From Aphelenchoides besseyi (taxonomy: Eukaryota > Nematoda > Chromadorea > Rhabditida > Aphelenchoididae), in NCBI GenBank assembly GCA_024699855.1, contig JAMPIQ010000001.1:2728001-2792000 (forward strand): 64,000 bases of DNA, in the 5' to 3' direction. Position numbers and translations under genes: made by a program. Each line of letters starts with the position of its first letter. Position 1 is the first letter of the stretch. A model generated the notes under the pieces. That model made no database searches, was not told where the DNA came from, and was given only the letters and a program-made list of their open reading frames with translations. Positions 36,301 to 56,565 of this stretch are shown piece by piece.

Positions 36301-39201
36301 CATACTCTTCATGTCGCTTTTGTTTTCAAGATCGTCCAGAAACGCCCGGAGCTCACGAGTTTCGGTTTCTTTTAGCGTATTTTGACGACGCCAATGATCG
36401 TTTTGTCGTTCGAGAATCTCAATCACGGATTTCAACTCTCGATTTTCCACAGCCATTGCTTCAATGCTTTGCTCGTTGGTTAACAGCTCTTTCATTGAGA
36501 TATCAAATTGCTTCTCCTTTAAAAAAAGTAAAGATATTAACAGAGAATTCGATATACCTCAATTCCCGACTCATAGCCCGGATCAACATCGGAAGACCCC
36601 GGTTGAACTCCGATGATTTGCAATGTCTGACGGTGAAGCAATCGTTTGAAATCGGCTAATAAACGATCGTAGGCACGAGCAGGAACCGAATGAACGAGTG
36701 CATTTTGTAGTCTTGCAATTTCAATCATATTCATTTCCTGAAACAGGTTTAATGCTCTAATGGAAACAAGAAATTACGTTTTCTCTCGCTAACTGTTGAG
36801 CACGACGTTCATCGGCATTTTGAAGTCGCGCCACTCGACCTCGCAACTGAACACACTCGTCGTTTAGAGCTCGATGACGTCGTCCGAGGTTTATCATTCG
36901 ACGTTCATTACTTTGAAGTTGGATGGCCAAATGTATTAGACGACGAGTTGCTTCCTCAAATCGTCGTTCCATCTCAGAGCCGCCAATTTGAATTGACGAA
37001 ACCAATCGATTTAGTTCGCTGTTTTCGATCTTCAATTCGTCAACTTGTCGTTGCAACGTCGACTCATCAACTGGCTGCTCAGATCCGAGGACTTCAGAAC
37101 GAAAATGCGCGTAATTTGCTTCTGTTTCTCGCAATTTTGTTTGCTCTTCTATCAATCGACTTTCGTTTGTCTTCATCCTTTCTCTCAGAGCTTCAATTTG
37201 TAGGTTTCGGTCGTTCAGTTGCTAAAATTTAAAGATAAGTAAGTACAGTTGTTGATATACGATCACCTCGCTTAGCCGTTTGAATTCGACAAAAAGTGAA
37301 CGGAGAAGGAAGTCTCGATCGTGAGTCGAGTCCTCAAGTTGTTCTTCATCTAACAAGTGAATCAACTGCAAAGCGGTTAACGTTTTTGGCGGATTGATGA
37401 TCGGTGGTCTTTGAGGCGAAGGTGGTTGTTCTTGGTCTTCTTCTTCAATTGATGACTCAGATTTTTGCTCATCAACCGGTTTCTGAGGCTCATGATCAGT
37501 AGTTGGAATCGGTGGTCTCGAATGTTTTTTACTTTGATTACGTTTACGCGGTTTAGTAGTCGGTGGTTGGGGACCACGAACAACGGGACTCTCAGGTTCG
37601 TTGATTGGAACGACTTTTGGTGTTATTCCCTCCAACTCAAGTTGCATTAACGAACAGCGCATGGTCAGTTGACTGATTTGTTTATCTCGAAACTCCAACT
37701 GTTTTTTCAAACTCTTCACATGATCGGCCGAATCACCAAATGCCAACTGCAAATACAACAATTAAGATGTTTTATTAGCTTTAAGGTAACCTGACGTAGA
37801 CGTTCGATTTCCGCATGCGATCGTATTAGCTGTCCGTCTTTTGTTTCAATTAAACGATTCAGTTGGTTTTGCTCATTTTCGTTTTCTTTCAGTTGATTGC
37901 GCAGTCCATCGAGTTCTTGATTCAAATGGACAATTCGAACTCGTAGTTCACTGGTCGGATCGTTTGTCTTGCCGTCATGTGATTCTAACGGTTGACCGAA
38001 CAACTCACGAGCCAACTTTGTTGCTTCGACTAACTCCAATCGTAAGCGCTCCAATTCCTCTTCTCGTTCTTTATCCTCGCCATGTTCCATTTTGAAACGA
38101 GTTTGCAGTTCTTCAAACTCGGACTAAAATATGAACTTATGAAAAGAACGAAAATCGAATCACCTCATAACGTTGATTTGCTTCTCTTAACCGTTGTATT
38201 TGTGCGTCTTTGGTTCGTAGGAGTTCTTCTGTTTGACGACTGGAAACATCGACCGTCTGCTCTTTGTCCGTAATTAGAGCTTCTTTGACATCGAGAGTTT
38301 GTCGGAGATCACGATTTGCGTTCAATAGTTTCTCGGCATTTGTTGTCGTTTGTCCGAACTGTTCGCGCAGCTTTTCGTATTTTCGGGTTGTTTCTTGCAG
38401 CAATGCCGTAGCTTCTTCGAGTGCTGCTGTAACCGAATCCACGCGTTGTTTCAATTCGACGTTTTGAGCATCAGCATTGCGCAATTGTTCTCCCAATCGA
38501 AGTGCTTGTTCGCTTCTTTGCCTCAACTTTCTTGCCTCCCATTCACCACGTGGCATCTCGTCGGCTCGAGCGGTTAATCGTCGATTCAATTCACGAATCG
38601 TGTCTTCCAATTGAATTTGCTAAACTTTGCTTATGCTTTTGCTTGAATTTCGACTCACAGTCGTCGTCCATGCATTCTTCTCACGTTCAAAGGCGCCAAT
38701 TTTGCCGGTCAATTCTTCGACTTTGTCGCGTTGATCGGCCAACTCGCGATCTCTTTCTCGACCCATTTGCTTTAGATGTGAGTTCTCGGCATTTAAACTG
38801 TCGATTTCGGCTCGAAATGCTTCGTTCGTTGCATCGGCGCCGGCTTTGCTCGTGATTCTCTCTCGTAGTCCACTGATCTCCTCTTTGAGAATCTCGCGCT
38901 CTTGTTCCCAATTTTCCTCTTTTTCAGCCATCTCCACAGCTTCCCGTTCAGCAACTTCTTTCAGTTCTTCAGCTGCGGTGTGTTCGTAATCCATAATCCA
39001 TTTCATAGCACGAAACAAAACCACCAGATAGGAAGCTGGTTCGGTGCCGTCGATTTCATGCTAAAAAGCGAAGAGAAACGAAAGATGAAACGATAAACTC
39101 ACTTCGCTAAGTTGTTGATACCAATGGTGAACCGAATCCAAATTGTCCGGCTCTTCGAGGTCTCTCTCGAGTTGGTCGAAATTGAGAAACGTGTTCTCCA
39201 T
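33334..39201 (-). CDS. CEP290: CEP290-like centrosomal/transition-zone coiled-coil protein
   Basis: About 18 exons on minus (first 39201-39101, last 33393-33334), roughly 1,700 residues, almost entirely predicted coiled coil (Glu/Arg/Leu/Gln heptads). The N-terminus aligns by eye with CEP290: WYQQLSEHEIDG, then LVVLFRAMKWIM and EELKEVAER, against the LSKVEVNEL ... LFRITQSLM ... LALEEVEK order of human CEP290. CEP290 tethers the ciliary membrane to transition-zone microtubules. A Ser/Glu/Pro-rich break lies in the middle (exon near 37268-37750), and a second less-coiled region near 34583-35432. It is shorter than human CEP290 (about 2,480), as expected for a nematode. Coiled coils align promiscuously, so the name rests mainly on the N-terminus and overall build. 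Confidence 0.68.
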
Positions 39202-41084
39202 TTTGCTATCTCTAGAGAATTCTGAATGCGCCAATTACCGGTGCTTTGGACCGTCGATTGAATAGCACGTTTGCGGTTAAAATTTTGCTTCGACGGCTCA
39301 ATTTCCGTGCTCTTCTCTTGGTCAAAAGAAATGGCCGGACATTTGAAAGCGGCTGGTTGTTGTAACACGTTGCCCTGGAAACATTGAAAGCTCTCCGAGT
39401 GACCATTTGCTTGCTTATGGTCAAGGGCTTCAAGCTTACAGCAGTTTAGTTCTCTTAGAAATATGCTAGAAAGGTTTCTGAAGAAACTAATCCAAATGAT
39501 CGTGTAATCGAAAGTAGAACAATACAAAAGATTTCCGTCATCTCAAAAGATACCGTCAAATACTCAACCAACTCTTCGGCAGTTTGTATTGTAATTATTG
39601 AAGGACTATTCGATTCTCTTTAGCGAACCCGTTGAGTTTACTTATATCATATTGTAAGTTCTTTTCTATCAGAATAATTGAAATTCAGTGTTTTTAGATG
39701 TTAACAGATCTTTGCAATGCAATGAAACTTGTAATGACCGTTGCTGAATTGAGCATTGAGACAAGTTGGCACGTCCAAAACAATTCATGCTCTACTGCCG
39801 ATGTCGTGAAACAACAGGATTCCTTTGAAGCAGAATCGGCGTGACAAAAAAACTGCTTAAAATTGATATTCGATCTTTTCACTGTTGAGATGAATCTTGA
39901 GAATAAAAACTGAATTTGAATGTATGCTCTGAGTTGCAATCAACAACAGTATCTGATGAAGCTCATCAGTTTATATGTTGAAAACAACATCACTTGAAAG
40001 AAATGTCTTTTACTTAGTATGTAAATTTGAAGTTCATTTATCAAATTAATGGTTTACAATAGCACAGAAAACAGCCTGAAGCTAATCATTGAAATTGTGA
40101 TTGAACATCCATCGTATCATAAAGTACAGAACTCGACAGTGTACTTTCAGGTATTTCGTAGGCTAACTACTCGTTTCCCATATGAATAGCAACTTGATTT
40201 TGAAGCCGATAAAGTGGCTGAAGCCGCTGAGAGTTGAAATCAGTTTGTGGAAAAGAACTGGGAAAATTTTCTTTGTAACGGAAACTGACGAGCGGCATGA
40301 GAACGAAAAGCGCGGAAACGCAAAAAAAGTTCGACGCCGAATCGGAAGTGTCGTGCGTCGGGTATTTTTCGTTGTTCCTCGGCAATCCATTGACCTCATT
40401 GAATTTACGTTTCGTCCATTGAATTTAATGGCCGTCGATTCGAAGGAACGGAGGGCGTTGTGATGATTCGACGGTTGTTTCTCATTGCGCATCTCGTCAC
40501 GCAAACGGATCGTCTTCGAAAGCGTGGGGACCGATCGAACATTCCGACGGCGTTTATTTTTGTTTACCGACTCCGCTACACTTCCATTTCCGTTCGTTGC
40601 GACTTTTTGTTTACGACGGTAATTGAATTGCGTGTCCATTTTCGCGCACAATCACGCTCCGACTTATGCGAACAATTCCCAATCGTCGTCTCTTTTCGTC
40701 GTCGATTCGCACTCACACACGAAACGTGACTCATTCCTTGCGCACCGATCTCGGGCACTTTGTTTGCATTCTGACGCTCCCTAAATTCTTCAAATTCTCG
40801 CTCCGCTTATTGCCCCGGGTTGCGTCCGTTTTTATCATTCTTATGCACACGACTTCATTCACGCCGCTTTTTTCTCTTGATTGCGCCGTCCGACGCTTTT
40901 TAGCGTCCGGTTTTGCGGGAATTTCAATTTTTGGTATTTGGGCTTCTGACACACTCAACAGTCCGAGGATTTGCACATCAACAACGTTTTTTCAATACAC
41001 CACAGGATTTTGCATTTGATCGGACTTTTAAGCTCGAAAACAGTTCCACTCGTGTTGTTGTTCCCATCAACGGATTTCGTTTAG
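39202..41084. other. Gene-free divergent region between CEP290-like and LIM genes
   Basis: About 1.9 kb between two divergent start codons. The part near 39540-40150 is AT rich and the part near 40200-41040 is richer in G and C with many CGTTT/TTCG words. Open frames occur on both strands but overlap each other and carry no motif or convincing splice partners. An acceptor (TTCGTTTAG) immediately precedes the LIM gene ATG at 41085, so a 5' UTR intron or trans-splice site lies here. Confidence 0.45.
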
Positions 41085-42414
41085 ATGACTGATCGAAACG
41101 ATTATTTGGAAGAGTTGAACTCATTTCGCTCGTCCATCGCAATGAATGGTAATCTCAATCACTCGCGAACTGCTCGGGATCCAAAGACTCTGTATGAGCA
41201 ATTCAAACGAATGGACTCTCACGAAGTGAGTTCTACCAATTCGTTAATTACTTTCTATTTTTGTAGATCTCAACACCGTTGTCTTCAGCGACCAATGGAA
41301 AACAAGTGGTCACTAAAGACGAGAGCCAAATGCTACGCGAGTCGGTAATTATTCTTCGCTAGAGTTCTCCTATTTGTTTAGGTTTTAAAAGCCAATCGGC
41401 CTCGCAATCCCTATTTTGAAGTTCCACCACCTTCGGTGTCTTATACTAAAACTTCCAGTCCACCTGTTATCTCAATAACCAAAACGTCAAACAACTCGAA
41501 AGAAACGACACCACGAGTTGTTTCAGAGATCACTGAGGTAATCCATTTAGTATGTTTCATACAATTGATTGCTTAAAGAAAAAGATCAGATTAGCTGATT
41601 TCTGTCGACCCGAACCTCAATTTGTTCAAGAAAATTCTTTGGATGAAATTGAAGACAAAACGGCTCTTGAGCTGCGCGAATTGGAGGAGCTGGAAGCCGA
41701 TTATCAACGTTTAGCTCTTCGATCGCATTCGTCCAAAGAAGACTTTCCTTCTCCAAGTACTTACTATTTTGTGAGTTTCTTCAATTTTGAGGTCTCAAGA
41801 TTCATTGGTTATTTTTGTAGAGCGATGAAGGCTCAAGCACTGAGAATGAGAAATTGGACTTGCAGCTCACTGAAAATTACACAGCAGTTCAGCAGAAGAG
41901 TTCACTAGTTTGTCATCGTTGCAAAAACTATATTCATGATATGGTAAGTTGTTTAGATCACAATTAACAGCGTTGTTTGTGTTTAGATCTTGCAAGCTAT
42001 TGGCAAAAACTTTCATCCCCACTGTTTTTGTTGTTCTGATTGCGGTCGATGTTTGGATGGACTGCCGTTTTGTGTGGACTCGGAGGATCGTGTATTTTGT
42101 ATGGAAGACTACGAACGACTTTTCATACCGACTTGTGCGCGTTGTAACAACCCGATTAAGGCATCGAATGTAAAAATAACCCAAAAGTTGAACTTATTTC
42201 GTCTTTTCAGTCCTACGGTCAAATTGTACGTGTGGTTGCCATGGATCGTGGTGAATATCATATTAGTTGTTATTCGTGTGAAGGATGCGGTATGCAACTC
42301 ACAAATGAGGAACATAGTCGTTGTTTTCCCATCGGCGACCATCTTCTCTGCAAAAGTTGTCACAACCGTTGGCAGAAACTGGGCGGGTTGAGTTCGCCGC
42401 TAACTGACCTATGA
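41085..42414 (+). CDS. Ajuba/LIMD1/WTIP-like LIM protein with two LIM domains
   Basis: Adaptor family at cell junctions, P-bodies and Hippo signalling. Exons: 41085-41225, 41267-41344, 41382-41537, 41579-41770, 41821-41943, 41987-42169 and 42211-42414, 358 residues. The N-terminal 220 residues are Ser/Glu rich without a fold. The first LIM domain, [20 protein letters not shown] through [10 protein letters not shown], matches LIM2 of the Ajuba family (IMDMILQALGKSYHP). The second, CARCNNPI through [11 protein letters not shown], matches LIM3 (IRVVSMDRDYHVECY, HLFCHSCH). The family's LIM1 is not found: only acidic low-complexity sequence precedes the first domain. The exon 4 acceptor (TTAAAG at 41578) is weak, so that boundary may be wrong by one or two codons. 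A polyadenylation-like AATAAA lies near 42471. Confidence 0.85.
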
Positions 42415-43106
42415 CCCTCGACTTATGCTCAATATTCGTAGCACCGGTTTGACTCATGTTCTCGTTCCCGAATAAAAGATATTCGTTCTACGATCTGTAT
42501 GATAGAGGCGCAATCATTGTTTATTAAGAAAACGAACTGAAGACATGAAATCCATCAAATCAACGGCCTAATCCGGCGAAAACAGCGGGCAAATCAGCGC
42601 AATTTCACGAATCGTAACAGTGAAGTCAAAAGTGGAAACTTGAACGTTGACTAGACGTTGAAAACTTGTTCATTGCTCTTTTTCCAAATTTGCATACCAA
42701 AAATAAAAATTGCACTCGAGAGAAGAATAATCTAGGAAACTTGACGAGAGAAAACTTGGCGGGAGGTGGGGAGAACGAAGCGCAAGACGGGCAGAAGAAC
42801 GAGAAATCCGGAAACATAAGCAAATGGCTAAACATTATGCGTCGGGTAGTCGCATCACAAAAGGCGAAAACACTGAAAGGAAACTAGGTGAGAGAAGAAT
42901 AAGAACAAATGATGCAAAGCGAGATCAAAAATGGTTAAACGTGTTCTAGCGGATGGCATCAGAATTGGAGGGTGAGGATTGGGTTTTATAAAAAGGAAAA
43001 CAACGATTACTATTGATAAATTAAAACAATTCAAATTCTTTTTTCTTTGGCAATCGCACCAATCGTTTGCAATTGGCGACGGCGGACTCTCCAAATTTTT
43101 CCTATT

Positions 43107-47585
<4,479 letters not shown>

Positions 47586-50349
47586 TTAATTGATATTGTC
47601 CAAGATGGCAGCACCCGACTTTGCAATCGAATTCAAGAGTTTTCGAAGTTGAACTTTGTGGAAGAACTGAAAACAAACACACGTGTTGGTGTCAATCAAC
47701 GAAATGCTTACCTTATAGATGCGATATGTCGGGTCGACAATAAGTCGAGCAATATTCAACACGCTCGTATGATCGTTCGCCTTTCTGTGCACATTGATCA
47801 AAGCTTGCGCTATATCGAACAGATAGATATCACGAACTTTGTGTAACTCATCAGCCTATACAGAAGTTGTAAGCTTGAAACGTTTGGACTCACTTGTGCA
47901 TTCGATTCCTCGCCTTCGACTGCTGACGGCAACCATTCATTGGCGGTTCTGAGAATGTTTTCCAAAAGCATAACCGCTTCCGATCGCAACGAAGAACCTT
48001 TTCGTTCATATTGTTGTCGTTGCATTTGTGCTTCTTGTATTGAAAGTTCGTATTCTGCTCGTCTTTTCATATTCAAACCGGCCCAATTATCGTCAGTAAG
48101 TTTAGCTGGAAGTTCGGGCATCGGCTTTTGAATGTGATTTACGAACTCATTGTGAGCGTTTGTTGCTTCCTAAAAGTACTGAATCATGTACGGAAATCGT
48201 TGTTAACATACGAAATACTCGCCATAACCTTGGAACTCACGAATTGCACGTTTCAACTGCATTAAATTCCACTCCGATTCGTTGGCACCTTCAATCAAAT
48301 AGTCGTCAATTTCCATTCTGCGAAGCTCGTCGGCCATTTCGATCAATTCAACAACCTCGGCCATTCGACCCATACCTAAATCGACGTTGATAATGTACGA
48401 TTAAGAATTGCAACCAACAAAACAGTTTTCGAATAATGAAATTGGCTTCCAATAGCGCTCGATACAAAGTCCCCGATCCACTGTACGTCAACCATCGCCA
48501 ACCACGAAGAAGTTCACTGATCATTCGTGTAGTCTAAATCGCTTTAAACAAAATCGATTTCTTCAAACTCACTTTCTCGTCATTACGCGAGAAGTTGCAG
48601 CTTTGTTTAATGTCTTCGTATACGGCCAAACACAAATCATTCGACTCGTAACCACACTCGTGAGCGTGAACCAAAATCTCCTTTCGTTCTGCTTCGTTAT
48701 CGATTGCTAAAAATTTTAGGTAATTTTGATAAACAAAGAAAACTGACTTCGTAAAACTTCAATGAATTTTCGTTGTGCAACTTGTGGTGAGGTATGATAG
48801 AGATAAAATGGAGCCAATGCGTGTTGATTCAAGCTAACAAGAACGTCCACAAACAAACAAATAACACTGTCCGCAACGTCTTGATTCAGAGGTTCGTTCA
48901 TGAGCTTCAACACAAGGATCAAATGAGCATAAAAACGAGCAACATGAGCGGGAAGTGTGTCGAGACGTTTGATTTCGCTCGTCAAAATCTTGTTGATCTC
49001 TCCGATTTGATTAGTCGCCAAGCAGCCGTAAATGCGATAAATAGCTCCGTGTTCTGCCTACAAAATGTGAACATTTCAATTGGAATATGAGGTTTAATTT
49101 ACGTTGTACAGTTCAGTGAAAATCGACTGAACATCTTTAGGAGCATCGTCGTAAGCGATCGGTTGTTCGATGATCTCGTCGGTCATTCCCTGATCAAACA
49201 GAATTTCCACGGCAGACAAAACGTACGACCAAAGGCGATCATCACTGCACGATGAAAAACTAAGCAACGTTGGAAGCGAACCCGAAAGTGCAGCACAAAT
49301 ACAGTGATGTAATTGAGAAATTCGACTTTCAGCTCCACCCTAAATTCGAGCAATGGATCACTTAAACTATAAGACACAACTCACAGCGTACATGTTTCGA
49401 GCAATGTTTTTGAAAGCAATTCGACTTTCAACCATTCCGTAATCTGGATGATTTCGATTTTCCGGCGACAGATCTGCATCATAGAGAACTTTGCGGCATT
49501 CGACAAGTGCCGCCAAAGTGAAGCACCCTGATCGTTTAGCCAACTCAACAGCCTCGTCCATTCGTCCGGTGCGAATGTACGACAAAACCAATTGGAAGAA
49601 TTGTGTGACACTTTCCTCGAAGTGCGGTTTTATTGAATTCGTTGAGACGAGTAAAACATCCACATCTTGACTTCGAGACCATGAGGAAAGTTGCGAACTA
49701 AACAATCAATGGCATTAAGTAGACTGTTGATTACTTACCAGATTCTTTCAACGTTCACGTTGTCATCGTAGAGCGGTGCAGCAAAGCCTTGGCGTAAATG
49801 CGAGTTCTTGTTTTCCAACCATTTCAGAAGCGCTTGAAGTTTGCGAAACTGCGTATTCCGACACAACAATGAAGTTAGCTTTGAGCTTCGTATCTGAAAC
49901 AGAATATGGGAAACAAAGCGCTTAAAATCACTAACGTGTTCGTTCTTTTTGGCAAAAGATTCGGCTTCGAGCAGACTCAAGATTAACAGGTATGTGTTCC
50001 CTTCATCAGACAACTGGCCCAGAATAGAATGCAAAGTCGGGTCTCCTTTTCGAACTCCAGCAGAAAGTTTGTTAATGGACTTGACCGCGTCGTTACAAGT
50101 CTAAACTAAGATGTTAGCACAGATTTGGTCCTTTTCAACAAACCTCATAAAGACCCTTGATTATATCGGCAATCTCTAGTTCCGAAGTTATAAAGCGATG
50201 GAAATCGTCGAAAACTGCTTGTGAAACTGAAACACAAGATTAGTTAGTGGACTCATGCTAGGATTACCTTTGACGACTACATCATCGTCGTTGAGAAAAT
50301 GGGACACTTTATCAATTGGTCCATTAGTGACGTCCATTGAGATGTTCAT
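47586..50349 (-). CDS. NUP107: Nucleoporin NUP107
   Basis: Scaffold subunit of the Y (NUP107-160) complex of the nuclear pore. About 13 exons on minus, roughly 750 residues, all helical. Recognisable blocks in family order: FFQLVLSYIRTGRMDEAVELAK, the GHPDYGMVE-like ENRNHPDYGMVE region, LWSYVLSAVEILFD, LPAHVARFYAHLILVLKLM (human LRFFAHLILFLRTL), ALAPFYLYHTSPQVAQ, YESNDLCLAVYEDIK, NEWLPSAV, and the C-terminal HKVRDIYLFDIAQALINVH ... YKFFHKVQLRKLL (human YLVFSKEELRKLL). The start ATG is four bases after a GTTTTAG acceptor and 126 bp below the RAD54 stop, which suggests a downstream operon gene. The N-terminal tail seems shorter than in vertebrates. Confidence 0.9.
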
Positions 50350-50474
50350 GACGCTAAAACATAGACTTCAAACAATTCGCTCGAGTCTCCGTCGGCTTTC
50401 CCGCCTCATTCCAAGTACTTGGCGAACTGCAGACGCCAATTTGCAAACTGCAAAAGCACAATAAAACAGGCAAG

Positions 50475-53107
<2,633 letters not shown>

Positions 53108-53359
53108 TACGATTATTCGAATTGCCAATTTGGACAACAATCGATTGCGAAATCTCGACAGAGCGACGGATTTTCAAAAACTATCTTGTAGTGGCGTCGA
53201 GAAGAGTGGACGAACGAAGTCTGAAGATTGATTTCATTTCAACAAACGGAATAACGATCAGTTGGCCAAGCAAAATGATTCACAGCAACGTTGATGTTTG
53301 GCTGAGTAGTTTAGTGTAAGTATTCGAAATGCGTATAAATTGAAAGCTATAAACGGGTA
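53108..53359. promoter_or_regulatory. Divergent promoter region, RAD54 / PIGN
   Basis: About 250 bp between two oppositely directed start codons. No TATA box was recognised. Both genes probably share this regulatory space; part may be 5' UTR. Confidence 0.45.
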
Positions 53360-56300
53360 ATGAAAAGTGAGAACTCAATGCCAACTACCAGCATCTATTT
53401 TCCTACCTTTTTGTTGGGTATTCTCGTTCATTTTGTCTTATTCTACAGTGCCTTTGATGTATACTTTTCTTCTCCGATAGTTCGAAATGCTCGTCCACAG
53501 CTACTTGGACGAGGACTGGGAGTAGCCAAACGTCTGGTCGTTTTTTCTGCAGGTTGATCTACAATTTGAAATTCTTTTTACAGAACTTGCTTTAGATGGA
53601 CTAAGATCCAGGAGTTTTTATGAGCATCCGGAAAAATCTAAATTTCTTCACGGGTTGATTAGAAAAAATAAGGTTGGAGAAGGGTGTTTGTTGGCCATAA
53701 ATTGTCAATAAAATTAGGCAGCTTTTGGAATTTCGCGTAGTCATGTGCCGACCGAATCACGTCCAGGACATGTAGCAATTTTCGCCGGCTTCTACGAAGA
53801 TGTTTCCGCTGTTACACGTGGCTGGAAGTATAGTCCCGTAGAGTTCGATCATGTTTTCAATCACAGCGCACAATCATGGCTTTTTGGCAGTCCCGACATT
53901 GTTCTATTGTTCGGTGAAGTACCACAGGCCAAAATGGCGTTCTATTCGGCGTCAGAAGAGAAGTTTTTTAGCGAAGAAGCTTCGGAATTAGATCAATGGG
54001 TGTTCGCAAAAATGAACGTAAGAGAATTGAAAACAAACAGATTGCTGAGTAAACTTCAGGAGTTATTGAAAAGTAATAGCACGGAGTTAAACGTCGAACA
54101 AACCATTTTCTTTCTTCATTTGCTCGGCTTGGATACGAACGGTCACGGATTCAAACCAAACAGTCATCAGTATATTGACAATATCCGCGTGGTCGATGAA
54201 GGAATCGAAAAGATTGTAAAAGAAATTGAAGATTTCTACAAAGACAACAGGTTAGTTAATTTTTGTTGGTTTTAGTGTTACGATGTTTTAGAACTGCGTA
54301 CATTTTATGTGGAGATCACGGTATGAGTGACTTTGGAAGTCATGGCAGTGGTACTGATGACGAGATTTTGACTCCACTTGTTGTTTGGGGAGCAGGAATA
54401 AAAACAAGTGGAGTCAATCAGATCATCAATCAAATTGATTTGGCACCACTGCAATCGGCGCTTCTGAACATACCGATTCCTGTCAATTCGATGGGTGTTC
54501 TACCACTTCATTTCATTGATGCATCTGACAAGTACAAATATCAAGTGGGATGTGGGAATCTAAAGCAGGTAATTGGAATCAAAGCGTTCGATATTTTAGT
54601 TTAGATGATCGAGCAATACGCGTTGAAACGACAAGAAAAAGAACGAAACTCACTTCCATTTCTGTTTCGTGAATCCCCACAACTTCAGAACGTTGCTCTA
54701 CGCACTTTGCAAAAGAACATTGAAAGTTTGATCGAAAAAAGAAGATACAAAATGGCGGCAGAGCTTTGCGTTGAATGGGTCCCAAAAGTGAGCAAGTGCT
54801 GTAAGATATTCATAACCACTAATTTAAGATTCGTGATGCTCTAATTTTCTATCATCGTTATCATCGACGTACACTCGGAATTGCAATTTCGTCGGTTTTT
54901 ATCACTTGGAACGCGTTTCTTCTTATTTTGATTTCTCGGTCCGTAAACCTTAGACTTCTACATTTACATGCTGTATTCTAGCTCCGACTTCTCTACACAA
55001 CAACGCGGCATCTGGATTCCGTCTCGAGCTTTTTGCTGGTTGATTGGAATTGAGGTTTTTTTTGCGGCTTATCAGTTTTGGCAGTTTTCCCATTTGATTT
55101 ACATCGTATTGCCCGTATACTTGTGTTCGTTAATTTGGAATCTACTGGACCAGTCGATCTACCATTCCGTTAGTTTTCTGGCCAAATTCGTTTACGCATA
55201 TTTGTTCAAAATTGTTGCATTTGGTGAGTAGGACAAACTCGTTTGTCAATCATCATATTTAGCCGTGGTAGTTATTCTATGTATATTTGCCTTTTTCGAT
55301 CGTGCGGTCGTGAGTTTGTTACTTCTTTTTGTTGCCTTCTTGCCGCTTATAACCTGTCAAACACCTTCGAATTGGTTGGTTTTATCTGCTTGGAAAATGA
55401 TAATGAAAACGTTTAGGACGAGAATTTGGATGTTCTGTAGTTTTGCACTTACCGTATTTCCATTCTTAGAGCCTGTAGGTCGAACACCGCAGCCGTTTCT
55501 TGTTCAATATTCTTCTGTTGTTTTTACCGTTGGTTTCTGGTTCTTTAGTTGCCGACTAAAAAGACAATCGGATTGGATTACACGCTACATTGTGATTATC
55601 AACGGTATAACAAGCGGTTTTCTTTTCATTCAGAAAGATCAGGTAATTCGCTTTTTTACTTCGTATTCACGCACTATTTTTAACAGCAAACCAACATTCT
55701 GGTCAACCTATTTGCGTGGTTTTCTATTACGCTCAATCTGTTGATTCCGATGGTCGCCAAACCATCCGATCGACTGATGTGTTTCTTCGGAGTTTTGTTC
55801 GTTCCGTTCAGTTTGATGTCCGTAGCCTACGAATTAGCCTTCTTAGTTTTGTACATAGTGCTTCTTTATTCTTATACACAAATCGCAAACTCCCCTCAAT
55901 TTCGTATCAGTCAGTCAAGTAAGCACTCGAATAATATAATCAAATGATCTTTTATTTAGAATACAAACAAACGAGTTTGAATGCTCCGTTTGAAGAGTTG
56001 GAATGCTGGAGAACGCTGATTATGTTAGTTTTTATCGAAGTTGCCTTCTTTGGAGTTGGCAATTTGTCGTCTTTGAACAGCTTTAACCCTTCTTTTATTC
56101 GTCATTTTGTTACAACATTCTCACCGTTTACGATGGCAATATTGTTGATTCTGAAAATCGGAATCCCATTCTTCTTACTCTCCTGTACTATTTGTGCTAC
56201 GGTAGAATCTGATGCACGACAAATAACACGAACTTCTATTTTGTTGTTCGTCATCACCGATTCGATGGCCATGGTCTGGGTTGATGAGAATAACTCTAAT

Positions 56301-56506
56301 GCACATCTGTTTAGGTGTTCTTTTTTTGCATTCGTGATGAAGGAAGTTGGCTGGAAATAGGACTGACTATAAGCCACTACTCAATTTGCCTTGCTATGGC
56401 TGTGATCGTTTTTGCACTTTTAAATTTATCAAAAACTGTAATGTTTGCATTCGAACAAACTCATCTGTTGACCAGAAATTTCGACAAAGATGAAAAATTT
56501 TTGTGA
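53360..56506 (+). CDS. PIGN: GPI ethanolamine phosphate transferase 1 (PIG-N)
   Basis: ER membrane enzyme adding ethanolamine phosphate to the first mannose of GPI anchors. Exons: 53360-53552, 53596-53672, 53718-54250, 54292-54568, 54605-54787, 54829-54938, 54982-55223, 55263-55642, 55687-55918, 55960-56279 and 56315-56506, 912 residues (human 931). An N-terminal signal anchor (FLLGILVHFVLFYSAFDVYF) leads to the luminal alkaline-phosphatase-type domain. Its motifs are DGLRSRSFYE (catalytic Asp side), SHVPTESRPGHVAIFAGFYEDVS, LGLDTNGHG and GDHGMSDFGSHG metal ligands, and ILTPLVVWGAGI. About a dozen TM helices follow, including FIEVAFFGVGNLSSLNSFNP and a GSWLEIGLTISHY end. Exon 5 could begin five bases earlier at a second acceptor. 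It converges with ARPC5 (59 bp between stops). Confidence 0.95.
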
Positions 56507-56565
56507 ATGACCAAATTTACTTAAAAACCGAGAATAAATACAATAGTTTGATGAAATTGTTAAAA

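Noticed and set aside
33334..39201. Naming the coiled-coil gene a myosin or kinesin tail
   Set aside because: No motor domain exons lie on either side and the N-terminus begins with its own ATG and a CEP290-like block.
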